Below are positions 32,648 to 41,452 of a DNA stretch of 64,000 bases, one piece after another. The position numbers and the translations under genes were made by a program. The first letter of the stretch is position 1. Every line of letters begins with the position of its first letter. The DNA comes from Streptomyces hiroshimensis (GTDB lineage Bacteria; Actinomycetota; Actinomycetes; Streptomycetales; Streptomycetaceae): assembly GCF_014650335.1 (NCBI RefSeq), contig NZ_BMUT01000008.1, positions 233,191-297,190 of the forward strand, in the 5' to 3' direction. The notes under the pieces are model-generated. The model was not told the DNA's origin, searched no databases, and saw nothing but the letters and a program-made list of their open reading frames with translations.

Positions 32648-33871
32648 TTACCTGCTCATTGTCCCGTGCGGTGACCCCGTGGCCGCGGCATACCCGGGAT
32701 CCGGGGAACGCGCCGCGCCGCAGGGGCACCGCGGATGCGGCTCGACGGGCCGCGGGGACCAGGCCGGACCGGGCAGAGCCAGCTCCAGCCGCACCCCCGC
32801 GCTCGCCGGGGACCCACCGTCGAGGAAGGCCAGTGCCCGCGCCACGGTCAGCCCCGCCACAACCGTGGCCAGTGCCATGTCGCACGACGGTACCCCCGAG
32901 CCGCGGCCCGACCTCCACTGGGCGAGCATCCGGGGCCAGGCGGGGTCACGGCCGGCCCGCCCCAGCTCGATGCAGCCCGCGCACGCCGTCCCGCCGGGGA
33001 GCACCAACGGCCCCACCAGCCCGGTGGCTTCCAGGACCCCTGCGTACAGATGCGGGGTGCCCGAGGCGACGAGCTCCTGCGCGGCCTTGGGATCGGGCGC
33101 ATAGGCCGCGAGCCCGTCCCGCGGGGCGAAGACCACCAGCCCCAGCGGCGGCTCCGGCTCGCCGCCTCGCCGGGGCCTGCGCCGCACCCCCGGCGCCGCC
33201 GCCCGCACGGCCCGCCGCGCGGCGGCCTCCCGCCGCTCCCCGGCCCGTGAGACCTCCAGCCCGCCGGGCGCCGCATCCCACGGCTCCACGCAGCCGCCGT
33301 CCATCACATCGACCTGGCCCACCCCCGATGCCGACAGCAGCGCCGCGACGGCCGCGCCCACCCGCCCTGCTCCCCGCACCTGCACCCGCATGGCCTGACG
33401 CGCCGCCATCAGCCGCATCGCCTCACCCGGCCCCGGGTGCAGCACGGACAGCGAGGCCAGATCGGGCCGCAGCCGGTCCAGCGCCGGCCCCGTCTCCCGC
33501 AGGGCGGCCGCGCCCTCCCCGCCGCCGCGCGCATCATCGAGCAGCCCGGCCGCGGACAGCCGCTCCACCAAGGCGTCCGCCCGTCCTTCGGGCAGCCCCA
33601 CGGCTCTCGCCTCCTCGCGCAGCAGCGGCATGCCGCGCGTGCCGTCGAGCAGGGTCAGGAAGCTGCCCGTGGCCGTGTCCACCGGCCCCACCGTCACGGC
33701 GTGGGCCGGGGCCACCCCGAACTGGACGGTGTCGCGATTGCGCCAGCTGCGCCGCAGCGCGGGCTTGAGAACGGGATGCGCGGCCGCCCCCGGACCGGCG
33801 CTCTCCTCGGCGGCCCTCACGCTCGTCCTCACGCTCGTCCTCACGCTCGTCCTCACGGTGGTCCTCTGCAC
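32648..33871 (-). CDS. ThiF/E1-like protein with a repeat-coded N-terminus
   Basis: A 407-residue protein. The Rossmann-like GAGRVGAAVAALL segment and VGQVDVMDGG belong to the ThiF/MoeB fold, with zinc-type CAGC late in the protein and a CPCG near the end. The usual catalytic cysteine and Arg residues are not obvious, so it may be a non-adenylating member, possibly related to proteins that process peptides or cofactors. GTG at 33871 has GAGGGGG 6 nt upstream and is preferred over ATG at 33919, which has none. A 12-bp repeat codes VRTS three times just after the start; each copy offers AGGA plus GTG, so the real start could be any of four. Confidence 0.65.
   Translation of the reverse strand: MQRTTVRTSVRTSVRTSVRAAEESAGPGAAAHPVLKPALRRSWRNRDTVQFGVAPAHAVTVGPVDTATGSFLTLLDGTRGMPLLREEARAVGLPEGRADALVERLSAAGLLDDARGGGEGAAALRETGPALDRLRPDLASLSVLHPGPGEAMRLMAARQAMRVQVRGAGRVGAAVAALLSASGVGQVDVMDGGCVEPWDAAPGGLEVSRAGERREAAARRAVRAAAPGVRRRPRRGGEPEPPLGLVVFAPRDGLAAYAPDPKAAQELVASGTPHLYAGVLEATGLVGPLVLPGGTACAGCIELGRAGRDPAWPRMLAQWRSGRGSGVPSCDMALATVVAGLTVARALAFLDGGSPASAGVRLELALPGPAWSPRPVEPHPRCPCGAARSPDPGYAAATGSPHGTMSR
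33815..33856 (-). repeat. 12-bp tandem repeat at the start of the ThiF-like gene
   Basis: GTGAGGACGAGC occurs three times, with a partial fourth unit. Each unit codes VRTS and contains an AGGA 5 nt before the next GTG, a ribosome-binding site plus start codon. Confidence 0.85.
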
Positions 33872-34048
33872 GGTTTCCCCCTCGGTCGGCACGATCCCCC
33901 TCGATCGGGCCTTCAGCATGGACCGTTCGCGCGGTCACCGTGAGAAGTTGTCCACAAGCACGGTGTGATGGTCGTACAAACCCGGTCCCCGTGGGGTCTT
34001 TGCCCCCGACAAGGAGTGATGGGCGGGACTTCACGCGCCGCCAGCCGG

Positions 34049-34054
34049 TAACGT
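34049..34054 (+). promoter_or_regulatory. -10 element of a leaderless promoter for the metallopeptidase gene
   Basis: TAACGT ends 7 nt before the GTG at 34062. No ribosome-binding site is present, consistent with a leaderless transcript. Confidence 0.5.
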
Positions 34055-34061
34055 CGGGGCC

Positions 34062-34658
34062 GTGCCCGTCGACCCTCTGCACAGTGCCGCACGACCGCCG
34101 CGCAGCGTTCCCAGCCCGCTCACCGGCGGTGCCGAGCCCGGAGCGGTGGAGATCCGACGGAGCGCGCGCCGCCGCAGGACGGTCTCCGCGTACCGGGAGG
34201 GGGACCGCACCGTGGTCCTCATCCCCGCCCGCATGACGGAGGCCGAGGAGCAGCGCTGGGTGACGGTGATGCTCGACAAGCTCGCCGCGCAGGAGAGCAA
34301 GCGGATGCTCGGCGACAGCGAGCTCGCCGAGCGCGCCGCGCGCCTGTCCGCGCAGTACCTCGGAGGCCGGGCCCGCCCCGCGACCGTCCGGTGGGTCACC
34401 AACCAGAACACCCGCTGGGGCTCGTGCACCCCCACCGAAGGCAGCATCCGCCTCTCGCACCGGCTGCAGGGCATGCCCGAATACGTCCTCGACTACGTCC
34501 TCCTGCACGAGCTGGCGCACCTGCTCGTCCCCGGCCACGGCCCCGGCTTCTGGCGCCTCCTCGACGCCTACCCGCGTACCGAACGCGCCCGCGGCTACCT
34601 CGAAGGTGTGGTGGCCGCCGACAGGTTGCCGCATCTCCCCGCAGCGCGCGGCGAATGA
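34062..34658 (+). CDS. YgjP/WLM-type zinc metallopeptidase (DUF45)
   Basis: A 198-residue protein with the zinc motif HELAH (about residues 150-154, LLHELAHLLVPGHGPGFW) and a preceding TRWGSC block typical of the family. The third ligand is probably the His in GHGPGFW. These cytoplasmic proteins resemble the catalytic domains of SprT and Wss1-like proteases; substrates are mostly unknown. It is divergent from the ThiF-like gene. The start is a GTG in a leaderless configuration. Confidence 0.85.
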   Translation: MPVDPLHSAARPPRSVPSPLTGGAEPGAVEIRRSARRRRTVSAYREGDRTVVLIPARMTEAEEQRWVTVMLDKLAAQESKRMLGDSELAERAARLSAQYLGGRARPATVRWVTNQNTRWGSCTPTEGSIRLSHRLQGMPEYVLDYVLLHELAHLLVPGHGPGFWRLLDAYPRTERARGYLEGVVAADRLPHLPAARGE

Positions 34659-34673
34659 ACCGGACCCGGCGCC

Positions 34674-34698
34674 GCCGCGTCCCTTAAGGGGACGCGGC
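34674..34698 (+). terminator. Hairpin after the metallopeptidase gene
   Basis: GCCGCGTCCC and GGGACGCGGC form a 10-bp stem with a 5-nt loop, 16 bp after the stop codon. There is no U-tract, which is common for Streptomyces terminators. Confidence 0.6.
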
Positions 34699-34732
34699 CG
34701 GTCCTGAGTCGGATGATCCAGCCCTCAGCCGT

Positions 34733-34738
34733 TAGCCT
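34733..34738 (+). promoter_or_regulatory. Possible -10 of the TerD-AIM24 operon
   Basis: TAGCCT lies 60 nt before the first start codon of the operon; a GGGGGAC ribosome-binding site is nearer the start. Candidate only. Confidence 0.35.
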
Positions 34739-34798
34739 GACGCAACGCATTCATCACACGTTTTCATCGCACGTTCGGATGGGGGACGGTCGTTACGC

Positions 34799-36562
34799 AT
34801 GGCCAGGGAATTCCAGCGCGGCCACAAGGCCAAGATCAGTGACCTGACGGCGGGGACCGATCTGTACGTGGGAGTGCAGATCGCGGGTCCCGGCCTGACC
34901 TTCGACATCAGCTGTTTCGGCCTCGACGCCGCGGAGCGGCTCTCGGACGACCGGTATTTCGTCTTCTTCAACCAGCCCAAGTCGCCCGAGGGCGCCATTC
35001 AGCAGCTCGGGACGCAGGCCGGGGACACGGAATCCTTCCGCGTCACCCTCGACCAGATCCCCGCGCACGTCCAGCGGCTCTCTTTCACGGCCACCCTCGA
35101 CGGCGCGGGCCAGGTGTCGCAGATCGCACCCGGCTATCTCCGTATCGTCGCCGGCGGCCAGGAAGTCGCGCGCTACTCCTTCACCGGGACCGAATTCAGC
35201 ACCGAACGCGCGGTGATGCTCGGCGACATCTACCTGAAGGACGTCTGGCGCTTCGCCGCCGTCGGGCAGGGCTTCGACGGCGGACTGGAGGCACTGCTCC
35301 AGCACTTCGGCGGTGAGGTGCTCGAAGAGGAGCCCCAGGCGCAGGCCCCGGCCGCACCGTCACCCGCACCCGCCGCAGCACCCGCCTTCGCCCCTCCGCA
35401 GCAGGCGGGCCCGCCCCCGGCCTTCGCCGCGCCCGGGGCGCAGCCCCCCGCGCCCGTACCGCCCCAGGCCCCCGCTCCGGCCCCGGCAGCTCACCAGGCC
35501 CCGCCGCCCCACCAGGGCTTCCCGCCGCCGCCCGGCAGCACCCCGCCGCCCGCGCCGCCCGCCGCGCAGATGCACGCCGCGGCGACCCTGGCCGCGCCGA
35601 TCGCCCCTCCGGGCTTCTTCAACGACCCGGGAGCCTCCTCCGGCGGCCAGTCCACCCCGCCGCCGCCCGGCCCGCCCGGCGTCCCCGGCCAGCCGGGCCC
35701 GTACGGCCAGCAGCAGCCCGCCCCTTACGGTCAGCCCGCCCAGCAGCCTTACGGTCAGCCGGGACAGCAGCCGTACGGTCAGCCGCCCCAGCAGAACGCG
35801 CCCTACCCCGGCCAGCCGTACCCCGCGCCCCAGCACGGCCAGCCCTTCCCGGGCCAGCCCGGCCAGCAGCCGTACGGCCAGCCCGCCGGCGCGGCAGGCG
35901 CGGCAGGCGTCCAGGCGGCGCTGCAGAAGTACCGCGAGGTGCCCACCGGGCAGCGCTGGACCCTGCAGAACCCCAAGCTCGTCCGCGTCGACCTCGGCGT
36001 CGACGGCCAGCCCGTGCTCGCCCGCCAGGGCAGCATGGTGCTCTACCAGGGCAAGGTCGAGTTCGGCTACAAGGGCGCCGGCTTCGCCGGCCGCATCGTG
36101 GGCAACGCCACCGGCCAGGAGCTGCAGCTGATGCGCTGCACCGGCCGCGGCCAGGTCTTCCTCGCGGAGAACGCCGCCCACGTGCACCCCATCGAGCTCC
36201 AGGGCGACGCCATCTGCGTCTCCTCCGAGTCGGTGCTCGCCTTCGACGAGTCGCTGCAGCACGAGGTCCGCCGGATCGAGGGCCACGGCATTCCCGGCGG
36301 CGCCCTGTTCACCATGCAGTTCCAGGGCCACGGCACCGTCGTCGTCAAGACCCACGGCACGCCCGTCGTTCTGCCGGTCACCCCCTCGACCTACGTGGAC
36401 AGCAACGCGATCGTCGCCTGGTCCGCAGGCGCCCAGGTGATCATCTCCAGCCAGGTGCGGCTGCGCCGCAGCTCCTTCCCGGGCCACAGCGGAGAAGCCG
36501 TGAACCTCCAATTCCGGGGCGCTCCCGGCAATTTCGTCGTCGTCCAGCCCTACGAGGTCTGA
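34799..36562 (+). CDS. TerD-AIM24 fusion protein with a proline-rich linker
   Basis: A 587-residue protein in three parts. Residues 1-180 are a TerD domain, with acidic calcium-site segments (AGTDLYVGVQI, FDISCFGLD). Residues 180-375 are a low-complexity Pro/Gln/Gly/Ala linker with repeats of PYGQPxQQ. Residues 375-587 are an AIM24/TIGR00266 domain, with QLMRCTGRGQVFLA and HGIPGGALFTMQFQG. TerD proteins bind calcium and belong to stress and tellurite-resistance systems. The AIM24 fold is a beta-helix-like sheet. The two following genes are single AIM24 domains. There is no signal or membrane span. Joint action in a calcium- or membrane-linked stress complex is inference. Confidence 0.85.
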   Translation: MAREFQRGHKAKISDLTAGTDLYVGVQIAGPGLTFDISCFGLDAAERLSDDRYFVFFNQPKSPEGAIQQLGTQAGDTESFRVTLDQIPAHVQRLSFTATLDGAGQVSQIAPGYLRIVAGGQEVARYSFTGTEFSTERAVMLGDIYLKDVWRFAAVGQGFDGGLEALLQHFGGEVLEEEPQAQAPAAPSPAPAAAPAFAPPQQAGPPPAFAAPGAQPPAPVPPQAPAPAPAAHQAPPPHQGFPPPPGSTPPPAPPAAQMHAAATLAAPIAPPGFFNDPGASSGGQSTPPPPGPPGVPGQPGPYGQQQPAPYGQPAQQPYGQPGQQPYGQPPQQNAPYPGQPYPAPQHGQPFPGQPGQQPYGQPAGAAGAAGVQAALQKYREVPTGQRWTLQNPKLVRVDLGVDGQPVLARQGSMVLYQGKVEFGYKGAGFAGRIVGNATGQELQLMRCTGRGQVFLAENAAHVHPIELQGDAICVSSESVLAFDESLQHEVRRIEGHGIPGGALFTMQFQGHGTVVVKTHGTPVVLPVTPSTYVDSNAIVAWSAGAQVIISSQVRLRRSSFPGHSGEAVNLQFRGAPGNFVVVQPYEV

Positions 36563-36578
36563 GGGACCCGCGAAGACC

Positions 36579-37262
36579 ATGAACCAGACACCGATCCAGG
36601 GCTACGCCCCCACCCCCGTCACCGCCCGCATGGAGAACCACGGCAGCAGCATGCTGAAGGTCGCCATGCAGACCGGCCAGGACCTCTTCGCCCGCACCGG
36701 CTCGATGGTCGCCTACGAGGGCTTCGTCCAGTACGACCCGAACCCGCCCGCGGTCCGCCAGATGGCCTCCCAGTGGCTCACCGGCGAGGGCATGCCCCTC
36801 ATGCGCTGCCACGGCGACGGCCTGCTCTACCTCGCCGACTACGGCGCCGACGTCGTCTGCCTCCAGCTCAACGGCGACTCCCTTTCCGTCAACGGCACCA
36901 ACGTCCTCGCCTTCGACGCCCACCTCCAGTGGGGCGTCGAGCGCGTCAAGGGCATGGCCAAGTTCGCCGGACAGGGCCTGTTCAACGTCGGCATCAGCGG
37001 CACCGGCTGGGTCGCTCTCACCTCCCGTGGCACCCCGATCGTCGTGGACTGCGGCCGCGGCGACGACGAGACCTACGTCGACCCCGACGCGCTCGTCGCC
37101 TGGTCCAGCAACCTCAGGATGAAGGGCAAGCGCAGCTTCAAGGCCTCCTCCCTGATCGGCCGGGGCAGCGGCGAGGCCTACCAACTGGGCTTCTCCGGAG
37201 AGGGCTTCGTGGTGGTACAGCCCAGCGAGGACAGCACCGACCGGCTCCGGGCCCGGGGCTGA
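36579..37262 (+). CDS. AIM24-family protein (first stand-alone copy)
   Basis: A 227-residue single-domain protein. The GEGMPLMRCHGDGLLYLADYG segment matches the QLMRCTGRGQVFLA of the upstream fusion, and ISGTGWVALTSRGTPIVVD is the second family block. It starts 17 bp after the TerD-AIM24 gene and is 18 bp ahead of the next copy, so the three are one operon. No catalytic residues or membrane spans are visible. AIM24 relatives in yeast sit in mitochondria near the MICOS complex; a bacterial function is unknown. Confidence 0.85.
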   Translation: MNQTPIQGYAPTPVTARMENHGSSMLKVAMQTGQDLFARTGSMVAYEGFVQYDPNPPAVRQMASQWLTGEGMPLMRCHGDGLLYLADYGADVVCLQLNGDSLSVNGTNVLAFDAHLQWGVERVKGMAKFAGQGLFNVGISGTGWVALTSRGTPIVVDCGRGDDETYVDPDALVAWSSNLRMKGKRSFKASSLIGRGSGEAYQLGFSGEGFVVVQPSEDSTDRLRARG

Positions 37263-37279
37263 GGGGGAACGAGGACACC

Positions 37280-38038
37280 ATGCAGAGCCCGCTTTTCGGC
37301 TACACCGAGGCCCAGACGCAGGACCGCTACGCCCTGCAGAACCCGCAGATGCTGCGCGTCTCCCTCACCGGCCACGACGACATCCTCGCCCGCAAGGGCT
37401 CGATGGTCTCTTATCAGGGCCTGATCGAGTTCGACGGCGAATACCAGACCCGCGGCCAGCAGCACTCCCGCGCCCACACGGGCGAGGGTCTGGATCTGAT
37501 GCGCTGCTCGGGCCAGGGCACCGTCTACTTCGCCAACCTGGCCCAGCACGTCCACATCGTCGACGTCGACCGCGACGGCCTGACCGTGGACGGCGCCTAC
37601 GTCCTCGCCCTGGACTCCACGCTGCACTGGGAGACCATCGCCGTCGACAGCCAGTACGGGATCTCCGGCACCGGCGCGTACCAGCTCAACATCAGCGGTC
37701 AGGGCAAGGTCGCCCTGATGACCTCCGGGCAGCCCCTCATGCTGCAGGTCACCCCCGACCGGTACGTCAGCGCCGACGCGGACGCCGTGATCGCCTGGTC
37801 GACGTCCCTGCGCGTGCAGATGCAGGCCCAGACGTCGTCCTCCGGCGTATGGCGGCGCCGCGGCAACACGGGGGAGGGCTGGGAGCTGAACTTCGCCGGC
37901 AACGGCTACGCCCTCGTCCAGCCCAGCGAGCTGCTGCCGCCCCAGGGCGCCGAGATCGGCCAGGGGCTCATGGCCCAGTACGGCCTCGGCCAGCAGGGCG
38001 CGCACGGGCAGAACCAGGGCAACATCTGGTCCAACTGA
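37280..38038 (+). CDS. AIM24-family protein (second stand-alone copy)
   Basis: A 252-residue protein with blocks GLDLMRCSGQGTVYFANL and ISGTGAYQLNISGQG. It starts with ATG 18 bp after the previous gene; GAGG precedes it. The C-terminus ends in a Gly/Gln/Asn-rich tail (GLGQQGAHGQNQGNIW). Three different AIM24 domains in one operon suggest a hetero-oligomer rather than three independent proteins. A perfect terminator follows. Confidence 0.85.
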   Translation: MQSPLFGYTEAQTQDRYALQNPQMLRVSLTGHDDILARKGSMVSYQGLIEFDGEYQTRGQQHSRAHTGEGLDLMRCSGQGTVYFANLAQHVHIVDVDRDGLTVDGAYVLALDSTLHWETIAVDSQYGISGTGAYQLNISGQGKVALMTSGQPLMLQVTPDRYVSADADAVIAWSTSLRVQMQAQTSSSGVWRRRGNTGEGWELNFAGNGYALVQPSELLPPQGAEIGQGLMAQYGLGQQGAHGQNQGNIWSN

Positions 38039-38066
38039 GCCCGACGGGTACGCCGCAGGGGCACAG

Positions 38067-38101
38067 GTAAGGGGCGGTCACCATGGGTGACCGCCCCTTA
38101 C
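38067..38101. terminator. Strong bidirectional terminator after the AIM24 operon
   Basis: GTAAGGGGCGGTCACC and its exact complement form a 16-bp stem around ATG, between convergent genes ending at 38038 and 38113. Confidence 0.88.
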
Positions 38102-38112
38102 ACATCAGGCTC

Positions 38113-38634
38113 TTACAGCCGCTCCAGCGTCCTGTTCACGAGCTGCACGACCGAGTCGTCGGCGACCTCGCCCACCTCGGCGTACGGGAACCAGCGCAGG
38201 TCCAGCGACTCGTCGCTGATGGCCTCCGCCGCACCCGCGGGCACCAGGGCCGCGTACTGGACGTCCAGGTGCCAGTTGCAGGGCGACGGGATCGGGTGCC
38301 GGTCGAGCCGGACGGGGCCGCCCGGCAGCAGCGTCAGGCCGGCGATCCCGGACTCCTCCGTGGCCTCCCGCAGGGCCGCCGCCTCGACCGTCGTGTCACC
38401 GGGCTCGCAGTGGCCGCCCATCTGCAGCCACATCCGCAGCTTGCGGTGGAGCGTGAGCAGCACCTGCCCGCGCGACGGATCGATCACCAGGGCGCTCGCC
38501 GTGACGTGACCGGCCTCACAGGGCTTCCACATGCCGTCCGGGTGGGACGCCAGGTGGTCCAGATAGAGCCCGCGCAGCTCCTCCTGGTCCGCATACTCCT
38601 TCAGTACGCGGACCGCATCCTCGTGCAGGCTCAC
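38113..38634 (-). CDS. Nudix hydrolase
   Basis: A 173-residue protein with a full Nudix box (GGHCEPGDTTVEAAALREA then TEESG, about residues 79-103). The N-terminus EYADQEELRGLYLDHL and the LDVQYAALVP strand fit small Nudix enzymes acting on nucleotide derivatives. The substrate is unknown. Its GTG start overlaps the stop of the upstream metalloprotease gene (GTGA), so the two are coupled. Confidence 0.88.
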   Translation of the reverse strand: MSLHEDAVRVLKEYADQEELRGLYLDHLASHPDGMWKPCEAGHVTASALVIDPSRGQVLLTLHRKLRMWLQMGGHCEPGDTTVEAAALREATEESGIAGLTLLPGGPVRLDRHPIPSPCNWHLDVQYAALVPAGAAEAISDESLDLRWFPYAEVGEVADDSVVQLVNRTLERL

Positions 38635-40034
38635 TTCTCGCCGTCACCCTCGCCGGATTCGTCCGGCTTCTTCTCGGAGCCCTTCGCGGCCTCGCCGAGC
38701 ATCTTGTCGATCTCGGAGAAGTCCAGGTGCTCGCGGTGGACGAAACCGTCGGGGTCGTCCAGGTCGGCCGCCGTGGGCAGCATGTCCGGGTGCTCCCAGA
38801 GGGCGTCACGGCCCTCCGGGCCGCGCGCGTCCGCCAGGGAGGCCCACAGCCGGGAGGCGTCCCGCAGGCGGCGCGGGCGCAGCTCCAGGCCGATCAGCGT
38901 GGCGAAGGTCTGCTCGGCCGGGCCGCCGGAGGCACGCCGCCTGCGCAGCGTCTCGCGCAGGGCACCGGCCGACGGCAGGTGCGGGGCGGCGGCCGCGTGC
39001 ACGACGGCGTCCACCCAGCCCTCGACGAGCGCCAGGGCGGTCTCCAGGCGGGCCAGGGCCGCCTTCTGCTCCGGGGAGTCCTCCGGCTGGAACATGCCCT
39101 GCTGGAGGGCGTCCTGCAGCTGCTCGGGGTGGGTGGGGTCGAGCTGGCCGACCACGTCCTCCAGCTTGGAGGTGTCGACCTTGATGCCACGCGCGTAGCC
39201 CTCGACGGCACCGAAGAGGTGCGAGCGCAGCCACGGCACGTGCGCGAAGAGGCGCTGGTGGGCGGCCTCGCGCAGGGCCAGGTAGAGCCTGACCTCGTCC
39301 TGCGGGACGCCGAGGCCCTCGCCCAGCGCCGCGACGTTCAGCGGGAGCAGCGCGGCCTTGCCCGCGGGGCCCAGCGGCAGGCCGACGTCGGTGGAGCCGA
39401 CCACCTCGCCCGCCAGCACGCCCACGGCCTGGCCGATCTGGGTGCCGAACATGGCGCCGCCCATGGAGCGCATCATGCCGAGCAGCGGGCCCGCCATGGC
39501 CTGCATCTCCTCGGGCAGGACGTCGCCCATGGCCGCGCCCACGCGCTCGGCGACGGGATCCACGAGCTCCTTCCACACCGGAAGGGTCGCCTCGACCCAC
39601 TCGGCGCGGCTCCAGGCCACCGCCGAGCCCGAGCCCGACGGCAGCGACGTCGCGCCGTCCAGCCACAGGTCGGCCAGGCGCACGGCCTCCTCGACCGCGG
39701 CCCGCTCGCCGGCCGTGACGCTGGCGTCCTTGGTGCCGTCGGCGGTGCCCTGCGCGACGGTCTGGCGCGCGATGTCCTTGGCCATGTCCCAGTTCACCGG
39801 GCCGCCCTCGTAGGAGAGCATCTGCCCGAGCTGCTGGAAGGCCGCCCCGAGATCGCCGGGGTTCATGCCGCCGCCGAACATCGCGGCGAAGGGGTTGTCC
39901 CCGCCGCCGGGCCCGCCGAACCCGAACGGATTCGCAGGCCCCTGGCCGCCCTGGCCCTCGCCCTTCTTCTTGCCGTCGCCGCCGTTCTCAGGCTCCTCCG
40001 GCGGAAGATTGAATCCGAATGGGGTGTCACTCAC
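38631..40034 (-). CDS. DUF2342-type zinc-dependent metalloprotease family protein
   Basis: A 467-residue protein. The first 65 residues are Gly/Pro/Lys-rich and disordered. The family core has ALREAAHQRLFAHVPWL (about residues 248-264); its E-x-x-H arrangement is the putative zinc site. It is nearly all helical and ends with an acidic, Lys-rich tail. Annotated members are called metalloproteases or F420-associated proteins, with little direct proof. It overlaps the Nudix gene. A homolog lies close to whiB7 in mycobacteria. Confidence 0.8.
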   Translation of the reverse strand: MSDTPFGFNLPPEEPENGGDGKKKGEGQGGQGPANPFGFGGPGGGDNPFAAMFGGGMNPGDLGAAFQQLGQMLSYEGGPVNWDMAKDIARQTVAQGTADGTKDASVTAGERAAVEEAVRLADLWLDGATSLPSGSGSAVAWSRAEWVEATLPVWKELVDPVAERVGAAMGDVLPEEMQAMAGPLLGMMRSMGGAMFGTQIGQAVGVLAGEVVGSTDVGLPLGPAGKAALLPLNVAALGEGLGVPQDEVRLYLALREAAHQRLFAHVPWLRSHLFGAVEGYARGIKVDTSKLEDVVGQLDPTHPEQLQDALQQGMFQPEDSPEQKAALARLETALALVEGWVDAVVHAAAAPHLPSAGALRETLRRRRASGGPAEQTFATLIGLELRPRRLRDASRLWASLADARGPEGRDALWEHPDMLPTAADLDDPDGFVHREHLDFSEIDKMLGEAAKGSEKKPDESGEGDGEK

Positions 40035-40225
40035 GGGTTTCCTCGGCTCGTAGGGCCGCCGGCACAGGACCGGCGGCGAATGCCCGACATCACCACCAGC
40101 CTAGACACCTCACCGGTATCCGGGCTTGGTGCTTCGCCGACCCGGGGCCTGCGGCAGGATGGACGTCACCTGGTCCGTACGCGTCATCTCTCGTACGTAC
40201 TGAAGACAACCGCTGGAGACGCCCG

Positions 40226-41353
40226 GTGAGTTCCCCCGACCCAGAAGTTCGCGCAGCGCGAAACGGTTCCGCGCGAGACAGTACGAGCCCGCACGGCGGC
40301 CGACGGCCCGTCGTGGCGGTCACCGGTGCCGCCCGCGGCGTCGGCGCCCTGCTCACGCAGCGGCTCGCCGTGTCCGAGCACATCAAGCAGGTCGTGGCCA
40401 TCGACGAGCGCCGTGGCGACGTGACCGAGGCGCAGTGGCACGTGCTCGACGTCCGCGACCCGGCGATCGCCGAGAAGCTGCGCGGGGCCGACGTCGTCGT
40501 GCACCTCGCACTCGACCTCGACCTGGAGACCGACCCCGCCGCCCGCACCGCCTACAACGTGCGCGGCACCCAGACCGTCCTGACGGCCGCCGCGGCCGCC
40601 GGGGTGCACCGCGTGGTGCTGTGCACCTCCGCGATGGTCTACGGGGCCCTGCCCGACAACGACGTGCCGCTCGCCGAGGACGCCGAGCTGCGCGCCACCG
40701 CCGAGGCCACCGGCGTCGGCGACCTGCTGGAGATCGAGCGGCTCGCCCGCCGGGCGCCGCGCGCCCACCCCGGCCTGAACGTCACGGTGCTGCGGCCCGC
40801 CGTCCTCGTCGGCGGCACCGACACCGCCCTGACCCGCTACTTCGAGTCGCCCCGTCTCCTGGTCGTCGCCGGATCCCGGCCGACCTGGCAGTTCTGCCAC
40901 GTGGAGGACCTGGTCAGCGCCCTGGAGTTCGCCGCCCTGGAGAAGGCCGAGGGCGAGCTCGCGGTGGGCTGCGACGGCTGGCTGGAGCAGGAGGAGGTCG
41001 AGGAGCTCTCCGGCATCCGCCGCATGGAGCTGCCCTCGGCGGTCGCCCTCGGGGCGGCCTCCCGGCTGCACCGCCTCGGCCTGACGCCGTCGCCCGCGGG
41101 CGATCTCGAGTACACGATGCACCCGTGGGTGGTCAGCGGGAGCAGGCTGCACGAGGCCGGCTGGCGGCCGCGCTGGACGAACGAAGAGGTGCTCGCCGAG
41201 CTGCTGGAGGAGGTCTCCGGCCGGCACACGGTCGCGGGCCGCCGCCTGGGCCGCAAGGACGCCACCGCCGCGGGCGCCGCGGGGGCGACCGTCGCACTGC
41301 TGGGCACCGCCGCGCTCGTCCGTCGCGCCCGCAAGGCGCGCCGCCGGCTCTAG
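40226..41353 (+). CDS. Atypical extended-SDR NAD(P)-binding protein
   Basis: A 375-residue protein. The Rossmann motif is VTGAARGVGALL (about residues 36-47) and SAMVYG marks the SDR Tyr region. The usual catalytic Tyr-x3-Lys is missing: the matching position reads GDLLEIERLARR. The C-terminus has a hydrophobic stretch (TVALLGTAALVRRARK) that could be a short membrane tether. GTG at 40226 follows GGAG by 8 nt. The loss of the catalytic pair suggests a sensor or scaffold role rather than an epimerase; that is inference. It precedes moaE by 99 bp. Confidence 0.75.
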   Translation: MSSPDPEVRAARNGSARDSTSPHGGRRPVVAVTGAARGVGALLTQRLAVSEHIKQVVAIDERRGDVTEAQWHVLDVRDPAIAEKLRGADVVVHLALDLDLETDPAARTAYNVRGTQTVLTAAAAAGVHRVVLCTSAMVYGALPDNDVPLAEDAELRATAEATGVGDLLEIERLARRAPRAHPGLNVTVLRPAVLVGGTDTALTRYFESPRLLVVAGSRPTWQFCHVEDLVSALEFAALEKAEGELAVGCDGWLEQEEVEELSGIRRMELPSAVALGAASRLHRLGLTPSPAGDLEYTMHPWVVSGSRLHEAGWRPRWTNEEVLAELLEEVSGRHTVAGRRLGRKDATAAGAAGATVALLGTAALVRRARKARRRL

Positions 41354-41452
41354 GGCCCGCGCCGGGGCCCCGGGCCCTGGAGGACCGTCCACAGGCCGTC
41401 TCGTACGGCTGTTTGAAAGGCCGGTCCTCGCCCACGTCCTCCGTACGGCACG

